In this document: positions 27,815 to 36,077 of the stretch, piece by piece | How the letters are laid out: every line of letters begins with the position of its first letter | How positions within the stretch are numbered: the stretch's first letter is position 1 | Assembly (NCBI GenBank): GCA_902526825.1 | Contig: CABZMN010000003.1 | Span: 1-64,000, forward strand | Reading direction: 5' to 3' | Source of the DNA: an uncultured Candidatus Actinomarina sp. | GTDB taxonomy: Bacteria; Actinomycetota; Acidimicrobiia; Actinomarinales; Actinomarinaceae | Length of the DNA: 64,000 nucleotides | Notes under the pieces: model-generated | Seen by the model: the letters and a program-made list of their open reading frames with translations, nothing else | Told to the model about the DNA's origin: nothing | Databases searched by the model: none | Made by a program: the position numbers and the translations under genes

Positions 27815-28813
27815 ATGAAACGATTACTTATTTTTTTAATTCTAATTTCATTTTGTGGTGGAAGCTCTAATTCATCTTCAACAGCAGAAACTACTGTAAA
27901 GGAGACAACAACTACTGTAAAAGAGACAACCACTACTGTTGCCCCAACAACAACTACATCAAGTACAACAACTACATCAAGTACAACAACTACATCAAGT
28001 ACAACAACTACTGTTGCCCCGACAACAACTACATCAAGTACAACAACTACTGTTGCCCCGACAACAACTACTACAACACTACCTGAATATATTTATGAAG
28101 TTGTTAACGTAGACAACCCCCCATTTTGGGGAACTATATTTATAACTGGAAATATAATTACAGAAAACGATCCCTCAACTTATCTATCGCAGGAATATAA
28201 AGGAATCGATTACAGATCAATGTTTGATAGAAGAAAAGCTAGTTTTTCTAATATGGAAGCTCATATATTTGATACTTATTATTCAGATGATCATTACATT
28301 GAGGTACAAGTCAATTCAGAGTTTACTTTTGAACAAGCTGAGTTAGAAAGCTATAAATATGCATGGTTAATAGGACAGCTTCCTAAAGTTTTAAAAAAGG
28401 ATATCGAGACAGTTTGGATACATAAAGGTAATAATGATTGGGGAGGTGGAAATAATAATATCTTAATTCACACGGGACAAACTCCTGAATATGAGAACTA
28501 TTCTACTGGAAATATAGTTGAAGAAACTCTTATTCATGAAGCAGCACATTCTTCAATTGATGCCTATTATTACGGTACTTCTGAATGGAATGAACAGGTT
28601 AAAAATGATGGAAACAAATATGTAAGTACTTATGCTAAAGACTTTCCGAATAGAGAAGATATAGCGGAAATGTTTCCACTTTATATAGCTGTAAGATATT
28701 TTCCAGATAGGATTAGCGAAGACGTTAAAAATAAATTTTTAAGTACTTCTATAAATCGAGTTAAATACTTTGACAGTCAAAATTTAGACTTTTCTATTTA
28801 TATTGATGATTAA
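27815..28813 (+). CDS. Putative lipoprotein with Thr-rich repeat stalk and HExxH metallopeptidase-like domain
   Basis: MKRLLIFLILISFCGGSSN signal; TTTTSS/TTTVAP repeats; LIHEAAHSSIDAYYYG...REDIAEMF zincin-like motif. Confidence 0.7.
   Translation: MKRLLIFLILISFCGGSSNSSSTAETTVKETTTTVKETTTTVAPTTTTSSTTTTSSTTTTSSTTTTVAPTTTTSSTTTTVAPTTTTTTLPEYIYEVVNVDNPPFWGTIFITGNIITENDPSTYLSQEYKGIDYRSMFDRRKASFSNMEAHIFDTYYSDDHYIEVQVNSEFTFEQAELESYKYAWLIGQLPKVLKKDIETVWIHKGNNDWGGGNNNILIHTGQTPEYENYSTGNIVEETLIHEAAHSSIDAYYYGTSEWNEQVKNDGNKYVSTYAKDFPNREDIAEMFPLYIAVRYFPDRISEDVKNKFLSTSINRVKYFDSQNLDFSIYIDD
27895..28080. repeat. Thr-rich coding tandem repeats (18-bp and nested 39-bp units)
   Basis: acaactacatcaagta repeated; acaactactgttgccccgacaacaactacatcaagt repeated. 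Confidence 0.85.
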
Positions 28814-28959
28814 TTAATTTCACACCCACAAAACACCCACAAATTTCTTAAAATTATAAATACTCTCTGATAACTTCTGATATCTTTTTGAGAAAGCATA
28901 ATTTCATTGACTCTATAAATTGAGACTCTGTGATACAACCTAGTATTTATTAGTTCTTT

Positions 28960-29014
28960 CCTTACAAGGAAGAAGTCCTAGGTTCAAATCTTGTTGTGCC
29001 GACAGGGGTTTCTC
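28960..29014 (+). repeat. att-like repeat copy 3 (degenerate tRNA-Val 3' fragment)
   Basis: 47/55 identity to copy 1 by eye; first 18 bp CCTTACAAGGAAGAAGTC identical. Confidence 0.85.
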
Positions 29015-29044
29015 AAAATTTATTTTGGAATATTTAATATTAGT

Positions 29045-30109
29045 TTATAATTTCATTTTTAAGGCATCGACAATTTGCTTTGATGGATAACTATTATTCT
29101 TTTTAAAGCTGGACATAAATTCTTCATGATTTTTAAAGAAATGTTCAATGTACTCTTCATGATAATTACACAAATACAAGTTATTACTGGTTTCAAATAT
29201 GTGATTTTGATCTAAATGTTCATTTCTCCAAACCAACGTAGGGACTCCTAATATAGAACATTCTTCAACAACTCCACCTCCATCTGTAATAACAAATTTT
29301 GCATTGTTTAGCTTGTTTATAAATACATCATATGGTTGAAGATCATTCGTCTGTATATTGTTTTCTTTCAATTGATTTAACAATTTAAATGACTTCAGTT
29401 TATTTTTTGTTGGAATATGAAGATACCAAGTGATATCAAATTTTTTAGAAATTTTAATTATTGAATTTACAAGTAATGTCATCCTATTTTTACTATTTAT
29501 ATTTTCGGTTCTATGGATAGAGACTATTACATCATTCGAAATAATTGAGTCCATTTTTACTTTTGAAACACTATCATAAATTGTATTAGTAGATATTTCA
29601 ATAATCTCACCTTTTACATTCCATTTCTTAAGCTGGTCTAATTGGCTGGTTCCGTTTGTAATTAAGATATCTGATAGTTTTGCACAAATATACCTAATTA
29701 CCGATTCGGGAAAGTGTTTGAAAATTCCTGGTACAGGATGTCCTGCTTCAAGTAATATCAACTTACCTCGATTTACTTTTACTAATAAACTTCCTAAAAG
29801 TGTCGAAAGAGTGTCACCATGTACAAAGCAAAATTTAGATTTTATTGTTTTTTGTCTTATAAAAAGAATTTTTAATAAATTCCTAATAAACCATTTAATT
29901 AAACCGAAATAAGTACCTAGATTTTTTTTGTTATTTGAAAATTCAACATATTTGTAATCTTGTAGAATTTTATTTTTTAAATTTGATGTTATTTCACTAT
30001 GTTGTTTTAAATCATAAACTGTCGTTTTTATATCATTCATGATAAATTCATTAATTACAGGTATACATTTGATGAATTGAGCTTTTGTTCCAATAATAAA
30101 GTTGATCAA
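29045..30109 (-). CDS. UDP-GlcNAc 2-epimerase family (WbpI/WecB-like)
   Basis: IIGTKAQFIKCIPVINEF, HGDTLSTLLGSLLVK, LLEAGHPVPG, SIHRTENI, TDGGGVVEECSILGVPTLVWRN. Confidence 0.8.
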   Translation of the reverse strand: MINFIIGTKAQFIKCIPVINEFIMNDIKTTVYDLKQHSEITSNLKNKILQDYKYVEFSNNKKNLGTYFGLIKWFIRNLLKILFIRQKTIKSKFCFVHGDTLSTLLGSLLVKVNRGKLILLEAGHPVPGIFKHFPESVIRYICAKLSDILITNGTSQLDQLKKWNVKGEIIEISTNTIYDSVSKVKMDSIISNDVIVSIHRTENINSKNRMTLLVNSIIKISKKFDITWYLHIPTKNKLKSFKLLNQLKENNIQTNDLQPYDVFINKLNNAKFVITDGGGVVEECSILGVPTLVWRNEHLDQNHIFETSNNLYLCNYHEEYIEHFFKNHEEFMSSFKKNNSYPSKQIVDALKMKL

Positions 30110-30114
30110 GAATT

Positions 30115-30603
30115 CTATTCTTTTCTATAATTTTTAGTCTTTATTTCTGCAGGGTTTCCAAATGCTATTGAATTTTTAGTTATATTTTTAGTTACAACGC
30201 TTCCAGCACCGATTAAGCTAAACTCACCAATTTCAACTCCAGCAATTATGGTTGAATTTGCCCCTAAGGATACATTGTCTTTTATCTCAGTTGAAATAAT
30301 TAAATTTTTATCCCATTCTTCAACTTTGGGATATAAATCATTCGTAAATACAACACTTGGTCCAATAAATACATTATTGCCTATTGTTACACCCTTATAA
30401 ATAGATACATTGTTTTGGATTTTAACATCGTTACCAATAATGACTCCTTCATCAATGTAAACGTTCTGTCCAATTATGACATTATTTCCTATTGTTACGT
30501 TTTCACGTATATGAGAAAAGTGCCATATCTTTGTATTATTTCCAATCAAGGAATTTTCTGAAACAAATGAACTTTTATGTATAAATACTCCGTTTCGCTC
30601 CAT
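30115..30603 (-). CDS. Hexapeptide-repeat N-acetyltransferase (WbpD-like)
   Basis: IWHFSHIRENVTIGNNVIIGQNVYI...KIQNNVSIYKGVTIGNNVFIGPSVVFTNDLYPK...GAGSVVTKNI. Confidence 0.9.
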   Translation of the reverse strand: MERNGVFIHKSSFVSENSLIGNNTKIWHFSHIRENVTIGNNVIIGQNVYIDEGVIIGNDVKIQNNVSIYKGVTIGNNVFIGPSVVFTNDLYPKVEEWDKNLIISTEIKDNVSLGANSTIIAGVEIGEFSLIGAGSVVTKNITKNSIAFGNPAEIKTKNYRKE

Positions 30604-30674
30604 TATTTAATTGTACTTATTTAATTTCAATTATTGACTAAAAATAATTTGAAAATAAATGTATATTTAAGTCA

Positions 30675-31778
30675 ATGGTAAACATTCCACTTGCTAATCC
30701 ATCTAGGGAATTAGAGTATATTTCAAATTTTGACGAAAAGCTTAGTAAACAGCTAAGAGGTGGTGTGTATATCGGTGGAGAAAGTGTAAATAATTTCGAA
30801 AATAATTTTAAAAAAATTATTGGAACGAAATATTGTGTCTCTCTTAATTCTGGAACTGATGCATTAATTCTTGCTTTAATTGCTTTAGGAATAAAAAAAG
30901 GTGATAAGGTCCTTGTTCCTTCTTTTACTTTCTTTTCAACAGTGGAGTGTATATTGCAACTTAATGCGATTCCAGTTTTTGTTGATATAAATCTACAAAA
31001 TTATACTCTTGATTTAAATGACTTTAGTAAGAAGGCTACTTCTAAAATAAAAGCAGCTATACCTGTTCACTTATTTGGAAATGATGCACAAATAACTGAG
31101 ATTAAAAAAATTTGTATAGAAAAAAATATAAAATTAGTTGAAGATGTAGCTCAGGCATTTGGAAGCAAAAATGAAAAAAATAATTTTTTAGGATCTATCG
31201 GGGACATTGGTGCCTTTTCTTTTTTTCCTAGCAAAACTCTGGGTGGAATTGGGGATGGAGGCTGCATCACAACAAACAATTACCAAATATATAAAAAAAT
31301 AAAAATGTTAAAAAATCATGGTCAAATAAAAAAATATAAGCATGAGATTGTTGGAGGTAATTCAAGATTAGATTCTATAAATGCATTTATTCTTAACGAG
31401 AAGTTAGCTATTTTTTCAAAAATTCGTAATACAAGAAATAAATTTTATAAATTCTATTTAGATAACTTAAATGACATTGAATGGATAAACCTTCCTAAGA
31501 AAAATAATAATGAGACAGTTTTAAATTATTTTACAATAAGTGTACCCGTAAATATAAGGAGTAGATTAATGGCTTATTTAAGTCAAAAAAATATAGGCAA
31601 TGCTATATACTACAAGACACCAATACACCATCAAAAAGTAATTACAAAAAATAGTAAAAAAATAAAGCTCAAAAATACAGAAAGTGCTTCAAAGAGTGTG
31701 TTATCTCTCCCATTATATTCATTTCCAACTGATGATGAATTAGAATACATTGTCACCTCAATAAGGAAATTTAGGTGA
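30675..31778 (+). CDS. DegT/DnrJ/EryC1 aminotransferase (WbpE-like)
   Basis: GTKYCVSLNSGTDALILALIALGIKKGDKVLVPSFTFFST, VEDVAQAFGS, GDIGAFSFFPSKTLGGIGDGGCI. Confidence 0.93.
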   Translation: MVNIPLANPSRELEYISNFDEKLSKQLRGGVYIGGESVNNFENNFKKIIGTKYCVSLNSGTDALILALIALGIKKGDKVLVPSFTFFSTVECILQLNAIPVFVDINLQNYTLDLNDFSKKATSKIKAAIPVHLFGNDAQITEIKKICIEKNIKLVEDVAQAFGSKNEKNNFLGSIGDIGAFSFFPSKTLGGIGDGGCITTNNYQIYKKIKMLKNHGQIKKYKHEIVGGNSRLDSINAFILNEKLAIFSKIRNTRNKFYKFYLDNLNDIEWINLPKKNNNETVLNYFTISVPVNIRSRLMAYLSQKNIGNAIYYKTPIHHQKVITKNSKKIKLKNTESASKSVLSLPLYSFPTDDELEYIVTSIRKFR

Positions 31779-32719
31779 ATAATTTAAATATACTTTTGAT
31801 TGGACTTGGCAACATGGGTAAAGTTCATAAAAGAATCATTGAAAATTCAAGGAATGTTTCATTAGTTGGTATTTTAGATAACTCTTTTAATGAAAATTTA
31901 TCTGTTAATAATAAAATTAAACGATATAACAAACTTAACCAAATTAATTTTGAGAACGAAAAAATTGATGGTGTTGTGATTTCTTCTACAACTGCTTCTC
32001 ACTATGCTTTAGCAAAAAAAATGTTGGACTTAAATATACCTGTATTAATTGAAAAACCAGTATCAACAAAAATAGGTGAGGTAATTGATTTAGTTAATAT
32101 CTCTAAAAAAAAGAATACAGTACTTCGAGCTGGACTAATTGAAATTTATAATCCAATATTTGCACATATTAAGAAATTAAATCTCAAAGATATAATATCT
32201 ATAAACGCTTTCAGGCATTCTCAGCAAATTGGTAAAGAAAGAAAATTAGAAGATGTAATACATGATTTAGCCCTTCATGATATTTCTGTTTTGTTTTATC
32301 TATTTGATGATATTAATTTAAATATTTCTGGAAAATTGACATCCTATAAAAATAAAACGATTGAAAGTTCTGAATTACTTTTAAATCACAATAAAATGAA
32401 CATCTTCATTTCCTCATCAAGACAGTCACAGTTAAAGATTAGAAAATGGAATATACTTACTTCTAATGCACTATATCAAATTGATTTAATCGAAAAAAGA
32501 TTAGACATCTATAAGTCAGGAAAAGTAAAATTTCCTAATTCAAATTTAATAAGTGAAAAATCAAATTTATCAACACTGTCTTTTGCTAATCATCCAGAAA
32601 CAGCCCAAATTCAATTTGATGCATTCATTTCAAATGTAATTGATTCAAAAGTTGACAATGAGCATCTTAATATTTTAAAAAAATCACATGAATTTGTTTC
32701 TCAAGTTCACAATAATTAA
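31775..32719 (+). CDS. Gfo/Idh/MocA oxidoreductase (WbpB-like)
   Basis: NILLIGLGNMGKVHKRII, DGVVISSTTASHYALAKKMLDLNIPVLIEKPVSTK, VIHDLALHDI. Confidence 0.9.
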   Translation: MNNLNILLIGLGNMGKVHKRIIENSRNVSLVGILDNSFNENLSVNNKIKRYNKLNQINFENEKIDGVVISSTTASHYALAKKMLDLNIPVLIEKPVSTKIGEVIDLVNISKKKNTVLRAGLIEIYNPIFAHIKKLNLKDIISINAFRHSQQIGKERKLEDVIHDLALHDISVLFYLFDDINLNISGKLTSYKNKTIESSELLLNHNKMNIFISSSRQSQLKIRKWNILTSNALYQIDLIEKRLDIYKSGKVKFPNSNLISEKSNLSTLSFANHPETAQIQFDAFISNVIDSKVDNEHLNILKKSHEFVSQVHNN

Positions 32720-34165
32720 ATGAAATATATTGTTGAACAAACTAAAGAAAATTTATTAATACTTATTTTATTTATTCCACTGACAGTAAATTTACTTTTT
32801 AATATTGTGAGTGATTTTTCAATAATTGATAATTTATCTATTGAAAATTTAATTAATTTAATATCATTTGCCTTAGGTTCGATCTTTTACTTAAGTCTGT
32901 TTAGTAAATTAAATGAATATTTAAATATTGGATCTATTTCATTAACTGCAACATATTTTTTGATAAGTTATTTTTTGTTTGATTCCTTACTTCTTTTTGT
33001 TTCTAAAGAATTATTATTTTCTACAAGTTTTTTTATTGTTAGTGCTATTTGGATATTTGTACTCTTATTTAAAAAAATAAAAAGTATGGATTTAATAAGG
33101 ATTGCATCTTCTTATTTTTTATTTAGATTCTTTAATAATCGATTCTTCAACGTTCTATCAAACAACGGAACTTATGAAGAACTAAATACAGATGTTCCTG
33201 GCCAGTGGAAAGAACTTGCGACAATGATATATAATGAAAACTATTTCTTTTCATGGATTAACAATCCTTTAAGTGGTCAAGGATTGTTAATAAGTTATAT
33301 TCAATCTCTCTTATTAAAAATTAATTTTAATCACGAAAGTTTTATATTCATAAAAACTAATTACAACTTTCTATTATTTTTTACATTCTTACTTATATTT
33401 GATCTAAAAATTCAGAAAAAAAATAAAATTATTTCTTGTGTTGGATTGACAGTGTTTTTAATCAATAATGAGTGGCTTTACTACTTATTAGCAAATTCTT
33501 TAATGCTAGAAGGTATTGTAAGTTTTTTCTTTGGTGTTTATGTCTATTACTATCTTTTCTATTTGAGGAAAAATACAATTCATTCACTGTTTTTCTTTTT
33601 ATGTTTTGGAAGCCTTATTCTATCTAAAAATTTTGTTAGTTTACTAGTGTTGGGTATCGTAATTTTATCATTGCTCTTTATTAGAAAAAATAAGTATGTA
33701 ATATTTGGAATCATACCTTATTTTACTTCTTTGATTTATGAGAGTGTTTATACTTCTGAAGTTAAATCATGGGCACATACAGATGAAATAAATTTTGAAA
33801 GTTTATTTTTTGATTTGTTACTTTTTAGAGATTTAAAAATTGTTAATGTAATAAATATAATTAATGAATTCTTAATTGATAAACCTACAAGCTATCTCTT
33901 CATATTATTTTTTCTATCGAGTGTATTTTCATTTCTAAAAACTAATAAAAAATTTGATTATATATGTTTAAGTTTATTAATTGTTTTTATAAACTATCTT
34001 CTCGTAAATGTACTGTACATATCTTATTGGCAAGATATGGAGTACAAATCATCATATAGATATATTGTAAATACTTTTCATATTGTGTTCATAACATTAT
34101 GTATTAATCTAAATAATTTTGAAGTTTTATCAAAAAATAAACAAAATAGTTTTAAGATTTTATAA
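32720..34165 (+). CDS. Polytopic membrane protein (possible GT-C type)
   Basis: 481 aa, many hydrophobic helices, located in the glycan cluster. Confidence 0.55.
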   Translation: MKYIVEQTKENLLILILFIPLTVNLLFNIVSDFSIIDNLSIENLINLISFALGSIFYLSLFSKLNEYLNIGSISLTATYFLISYFLFDSLLLFVSKELLFSTSFFIVSAIWIFVLLFKKIKSMDLIRIASSYFLFRFFNNRFFNVLSNNGTYEELNTDVPGQWKELATMIYNENYFFSWINNPLSGQGLLISYIQSLLLKINFNHESFIFIKTNYNFLLFFTFLLIFDLKIQKKNKIISCVGLTVFLINNEWLYYLLANSLMLEGIVSFFFGVYVYYYLFYLRKNTIHSLFFFLCFGSLILSKNFVSLLVLGIVILSLLFIRKNKYVIFGIIPYFTSLIYESVYTSEVKSWAHTDEINFESLFFDLLLFRDLKIVNVINIINEFLIDKPTSYLFILFFLSSVFSFLKTNKKFDYICLSLLIVFINYLLVNVLYISYWQDMEYKSSYRYIVNTFHIVFITLCINLNNFEVLSKNKQNSFKIL

Positions 34166-34925
34166 CTTTACTCATTTTGAATTTGTTCTTGTGTGACAAA
34201 TGAATATATTTTACGTCATCTAAAAGATTTATTTTCACATTCTTAAAATTTAAAACACTTCCAATAATTGGTAAATCGCCCCATCTGTGGATTATTTGTA
34301 AATCATTATTTGCAACTTTTTGTAAGGCATTATTAATTTCAGTTTCGTTCCAAAAAGAAATTTTTGAAATATAAAAATTTGTGTACGGAAATTTATTATT
34401 GTAAAAATTTTTATTGTTGGTTTGGAATGTATTCATTAGTTCATCTGGAAGGCTTTGATTTGTATATTTATGTGTTTCATTGCTAAATCTGACAGTACCA
34501 AAAACAAAATCATTATTTAGATTATTTATAATATTCATATTAAATCTTTTTACCATCACATCTTCGTCAATTCTGATGAGATAGTCATAATCTTTAATGT
34601 ATTTCCAAATATGCAAAAAGTTAAATTTACACATTAATCTATATCCAATTCCAAAACGTTCAAGATCAGGTATTTTTTCAATTAATTTTTGGTCGTAATG
34701 AAAATCATCAGATACGTTTATAAAATTTATATTTTTGGGAGATTTGGTATTTATAAAACTTTGATCTTCTTTACTGATATTACCTTCATGAAACAATATT
34801 TGATCTATTTTATATTCAGTTTTAGAGGTAATTTTTCGAAATATATTGTTATTTCTTTTTATTAAAATTTTGTAATCTTGCTGTCTTTCGTAGCCTCTAA
34901 CTAAAGCTGCAATTACAATTTTCAT
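34152..34925 (-). CDS. GT15 (KRE2/MNT1-like) mannosyltransferase homologue
   Basis: FGIGYRLMCKFNFLHIWKYIKDYDYLIRIDEDVMV and IHRWGDLPIIGSVLNF resemble GT15 motifs YRxMCRF...YDYYWRVEPDV and RWGDAPVHS. Confidence 0.55.
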   Translation of the reverse strand: MKIVIAALVRGYERQQDYKILIKRNNNIFRKITSKTEYKIDQILFHEGNISKEDQSFINTKSPKNINFINVSDDFHYDQKLIEKIPDLERFGIGYRLMCKFNFLHIWKYIKDYDYLIRIDEDVMVKRFNMNIINNLNNDFVFGTVRFSNETHKYTNQSLPDELMNTFQTNNKNFYNNKFPYTNFYISKISFWNETEINNALQKVANNDLQIIHRWGDLPIIGSVLNFKNVKINLLDDVKYIHLSHKNKFKMSKVIKS

Positions 34926-35117
34926 TTCTACTATTAACCATAATATTTAAATTTTTGAATGTGTTTAAAAATTTAATTTGATTAAAAATTTAGAATATGT
35001 TCCAAAATCAAATCCATCAAAAACATTTACTGATTTTTTATAATTAAATAACAAATAGATATTTGAATAGAATTTGTTTGGTATTTTAATTCAAAATATT
35101 CTTGATATCATAAAAAT

Positions 35118-36077
35118 GTGTTTACTTTAATAGTCCTTGCTTATAATGAAGAAAAATATATTGAAAAAACAATAAGAGAGTCTTTTAACCATTTTGATGA
35201 AGTAATTATTGTAAATGATTCAAGTAAAGATGAAACCTTAAAAATAATTAACGAACTTGAGCTTAAAGATTTTAATAATTTAAAAATAATTAATAACAAT
35301 AAAAATATAGGTGCAGGAAAATCATTTTTGAATGCAATTAAAGAACTTGATCTAAATAAGACCGATTACGTCATAAAAATTGATGGAGACAATCAATTTA
35401 AAATAGATGATATTTTGAAATTAAAAAAGGTTGCAAAAGATAATAAAATCGATTTCCTAAAGTGTGATAGGTTCTGGGAAGAAGGAATAGAAGGGAATAT
35501 ACCAATAATAAGATTTATTGGTAACGCCTTTGCTTCATTCTTGCTAAAACTATCTACTTCGAATTGGAAACTTAATGATCCTTTAAACGGTTTATTCTTG
35601 ATTTCTAGTAAAGCATTGAGAAACTTCGATCTTCCAAAAATTTTTTATAGATATGGATATCCATTTTTTCTATCCGTTTACTTTTCAAATTTATCAATAG
35701 AAAAAAATTTTAAAATTGGACAAATTAAAAACACTGTCACATACCGAGATGAGAAAAGTAATCTTAAAGCACTTACGATGTTGTTCAAATTATTGTTCTA
35801 TACTTTAAAAACTTTAGTAACAAAAATTAAAATAAAAATGAAATATTCTAAGCTTCAAATGTCAGGAATATTAGACTTTTTTAGTTTATGTTCATTTGCA
35901 ACTTTTTGTTATTCTTTTACAAGATTTATTCAAATTAGATATTTTGATTATTATGCTTCACAGGCGACTTGGTTTCTAGTTACTTTGATATTCTTTACAA
36001 TAAGCATTGGATTAATATATACCTCACAAAAAATTGAGTATGAATTAAAACTTTCTAATTTTTACAATGAAGACTAA
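35118..36077 (+). CDS. GT2 glycosyltransferase (DPM1-like) with C-terminal TM segments
   Basis: VLAYNEEKYIEKTI, IVNDSSKDET, NIGAGKSFLNAI, IKIDGDNQF. Confidence 0.88.
   Translation: MFTLIVLAYNEEKYIEKTIRESFNHFDEVIIVNDSSKDETLKIINELELKDFNNLKIINNNKNIGAGKSFLNAIKELDLNKTDYVIKIDGDNQFKIDDILKLKKVAKDNKIDFLKCDRFWEEGIEGNIPIIRFIGNAFASFLLKLSTSNWKLNDPLNGLFLISSKALRNFDLPKIFYRYGYPFFLSVYFSNLSIEKNFKIGQIKNTVTYRDEKSNLKALTMLFKLLFYTLKTLVTKIKIKMKYSKLQMSGILDFFSLCSFATFCYSFTRFIQIRYFDYYASQATWFLVTLIFFTISIGLIYTSQKIEYELKLSNFYNED

Larger units (their letters stand above)
26737..29014. mobile_element. Integrase-less cargo segment 2 bounded by att copies 2 and 3
   Basis: Flanked by tRNA-Val 3' fragments (26682-26736; 28960-29014). 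Confidence 0.6.

Noticed and set aside
27895-28080. CRISPR-like repeat array
   Set aside because: Repeats are in-frame, contiguous Thr/Ser/Ala/Pro codons without spacers; a coding VNTR. No CRISPR arrays seen elsewhere in the window.
28960-29014. A second functional tRNA gene at copy 3 (or copy 2)
   Set aside because: No 5' half (acceptor, D-arm) upstream; only the 3' half is present, with mismatches in the T and acceptor strands in copy 3.
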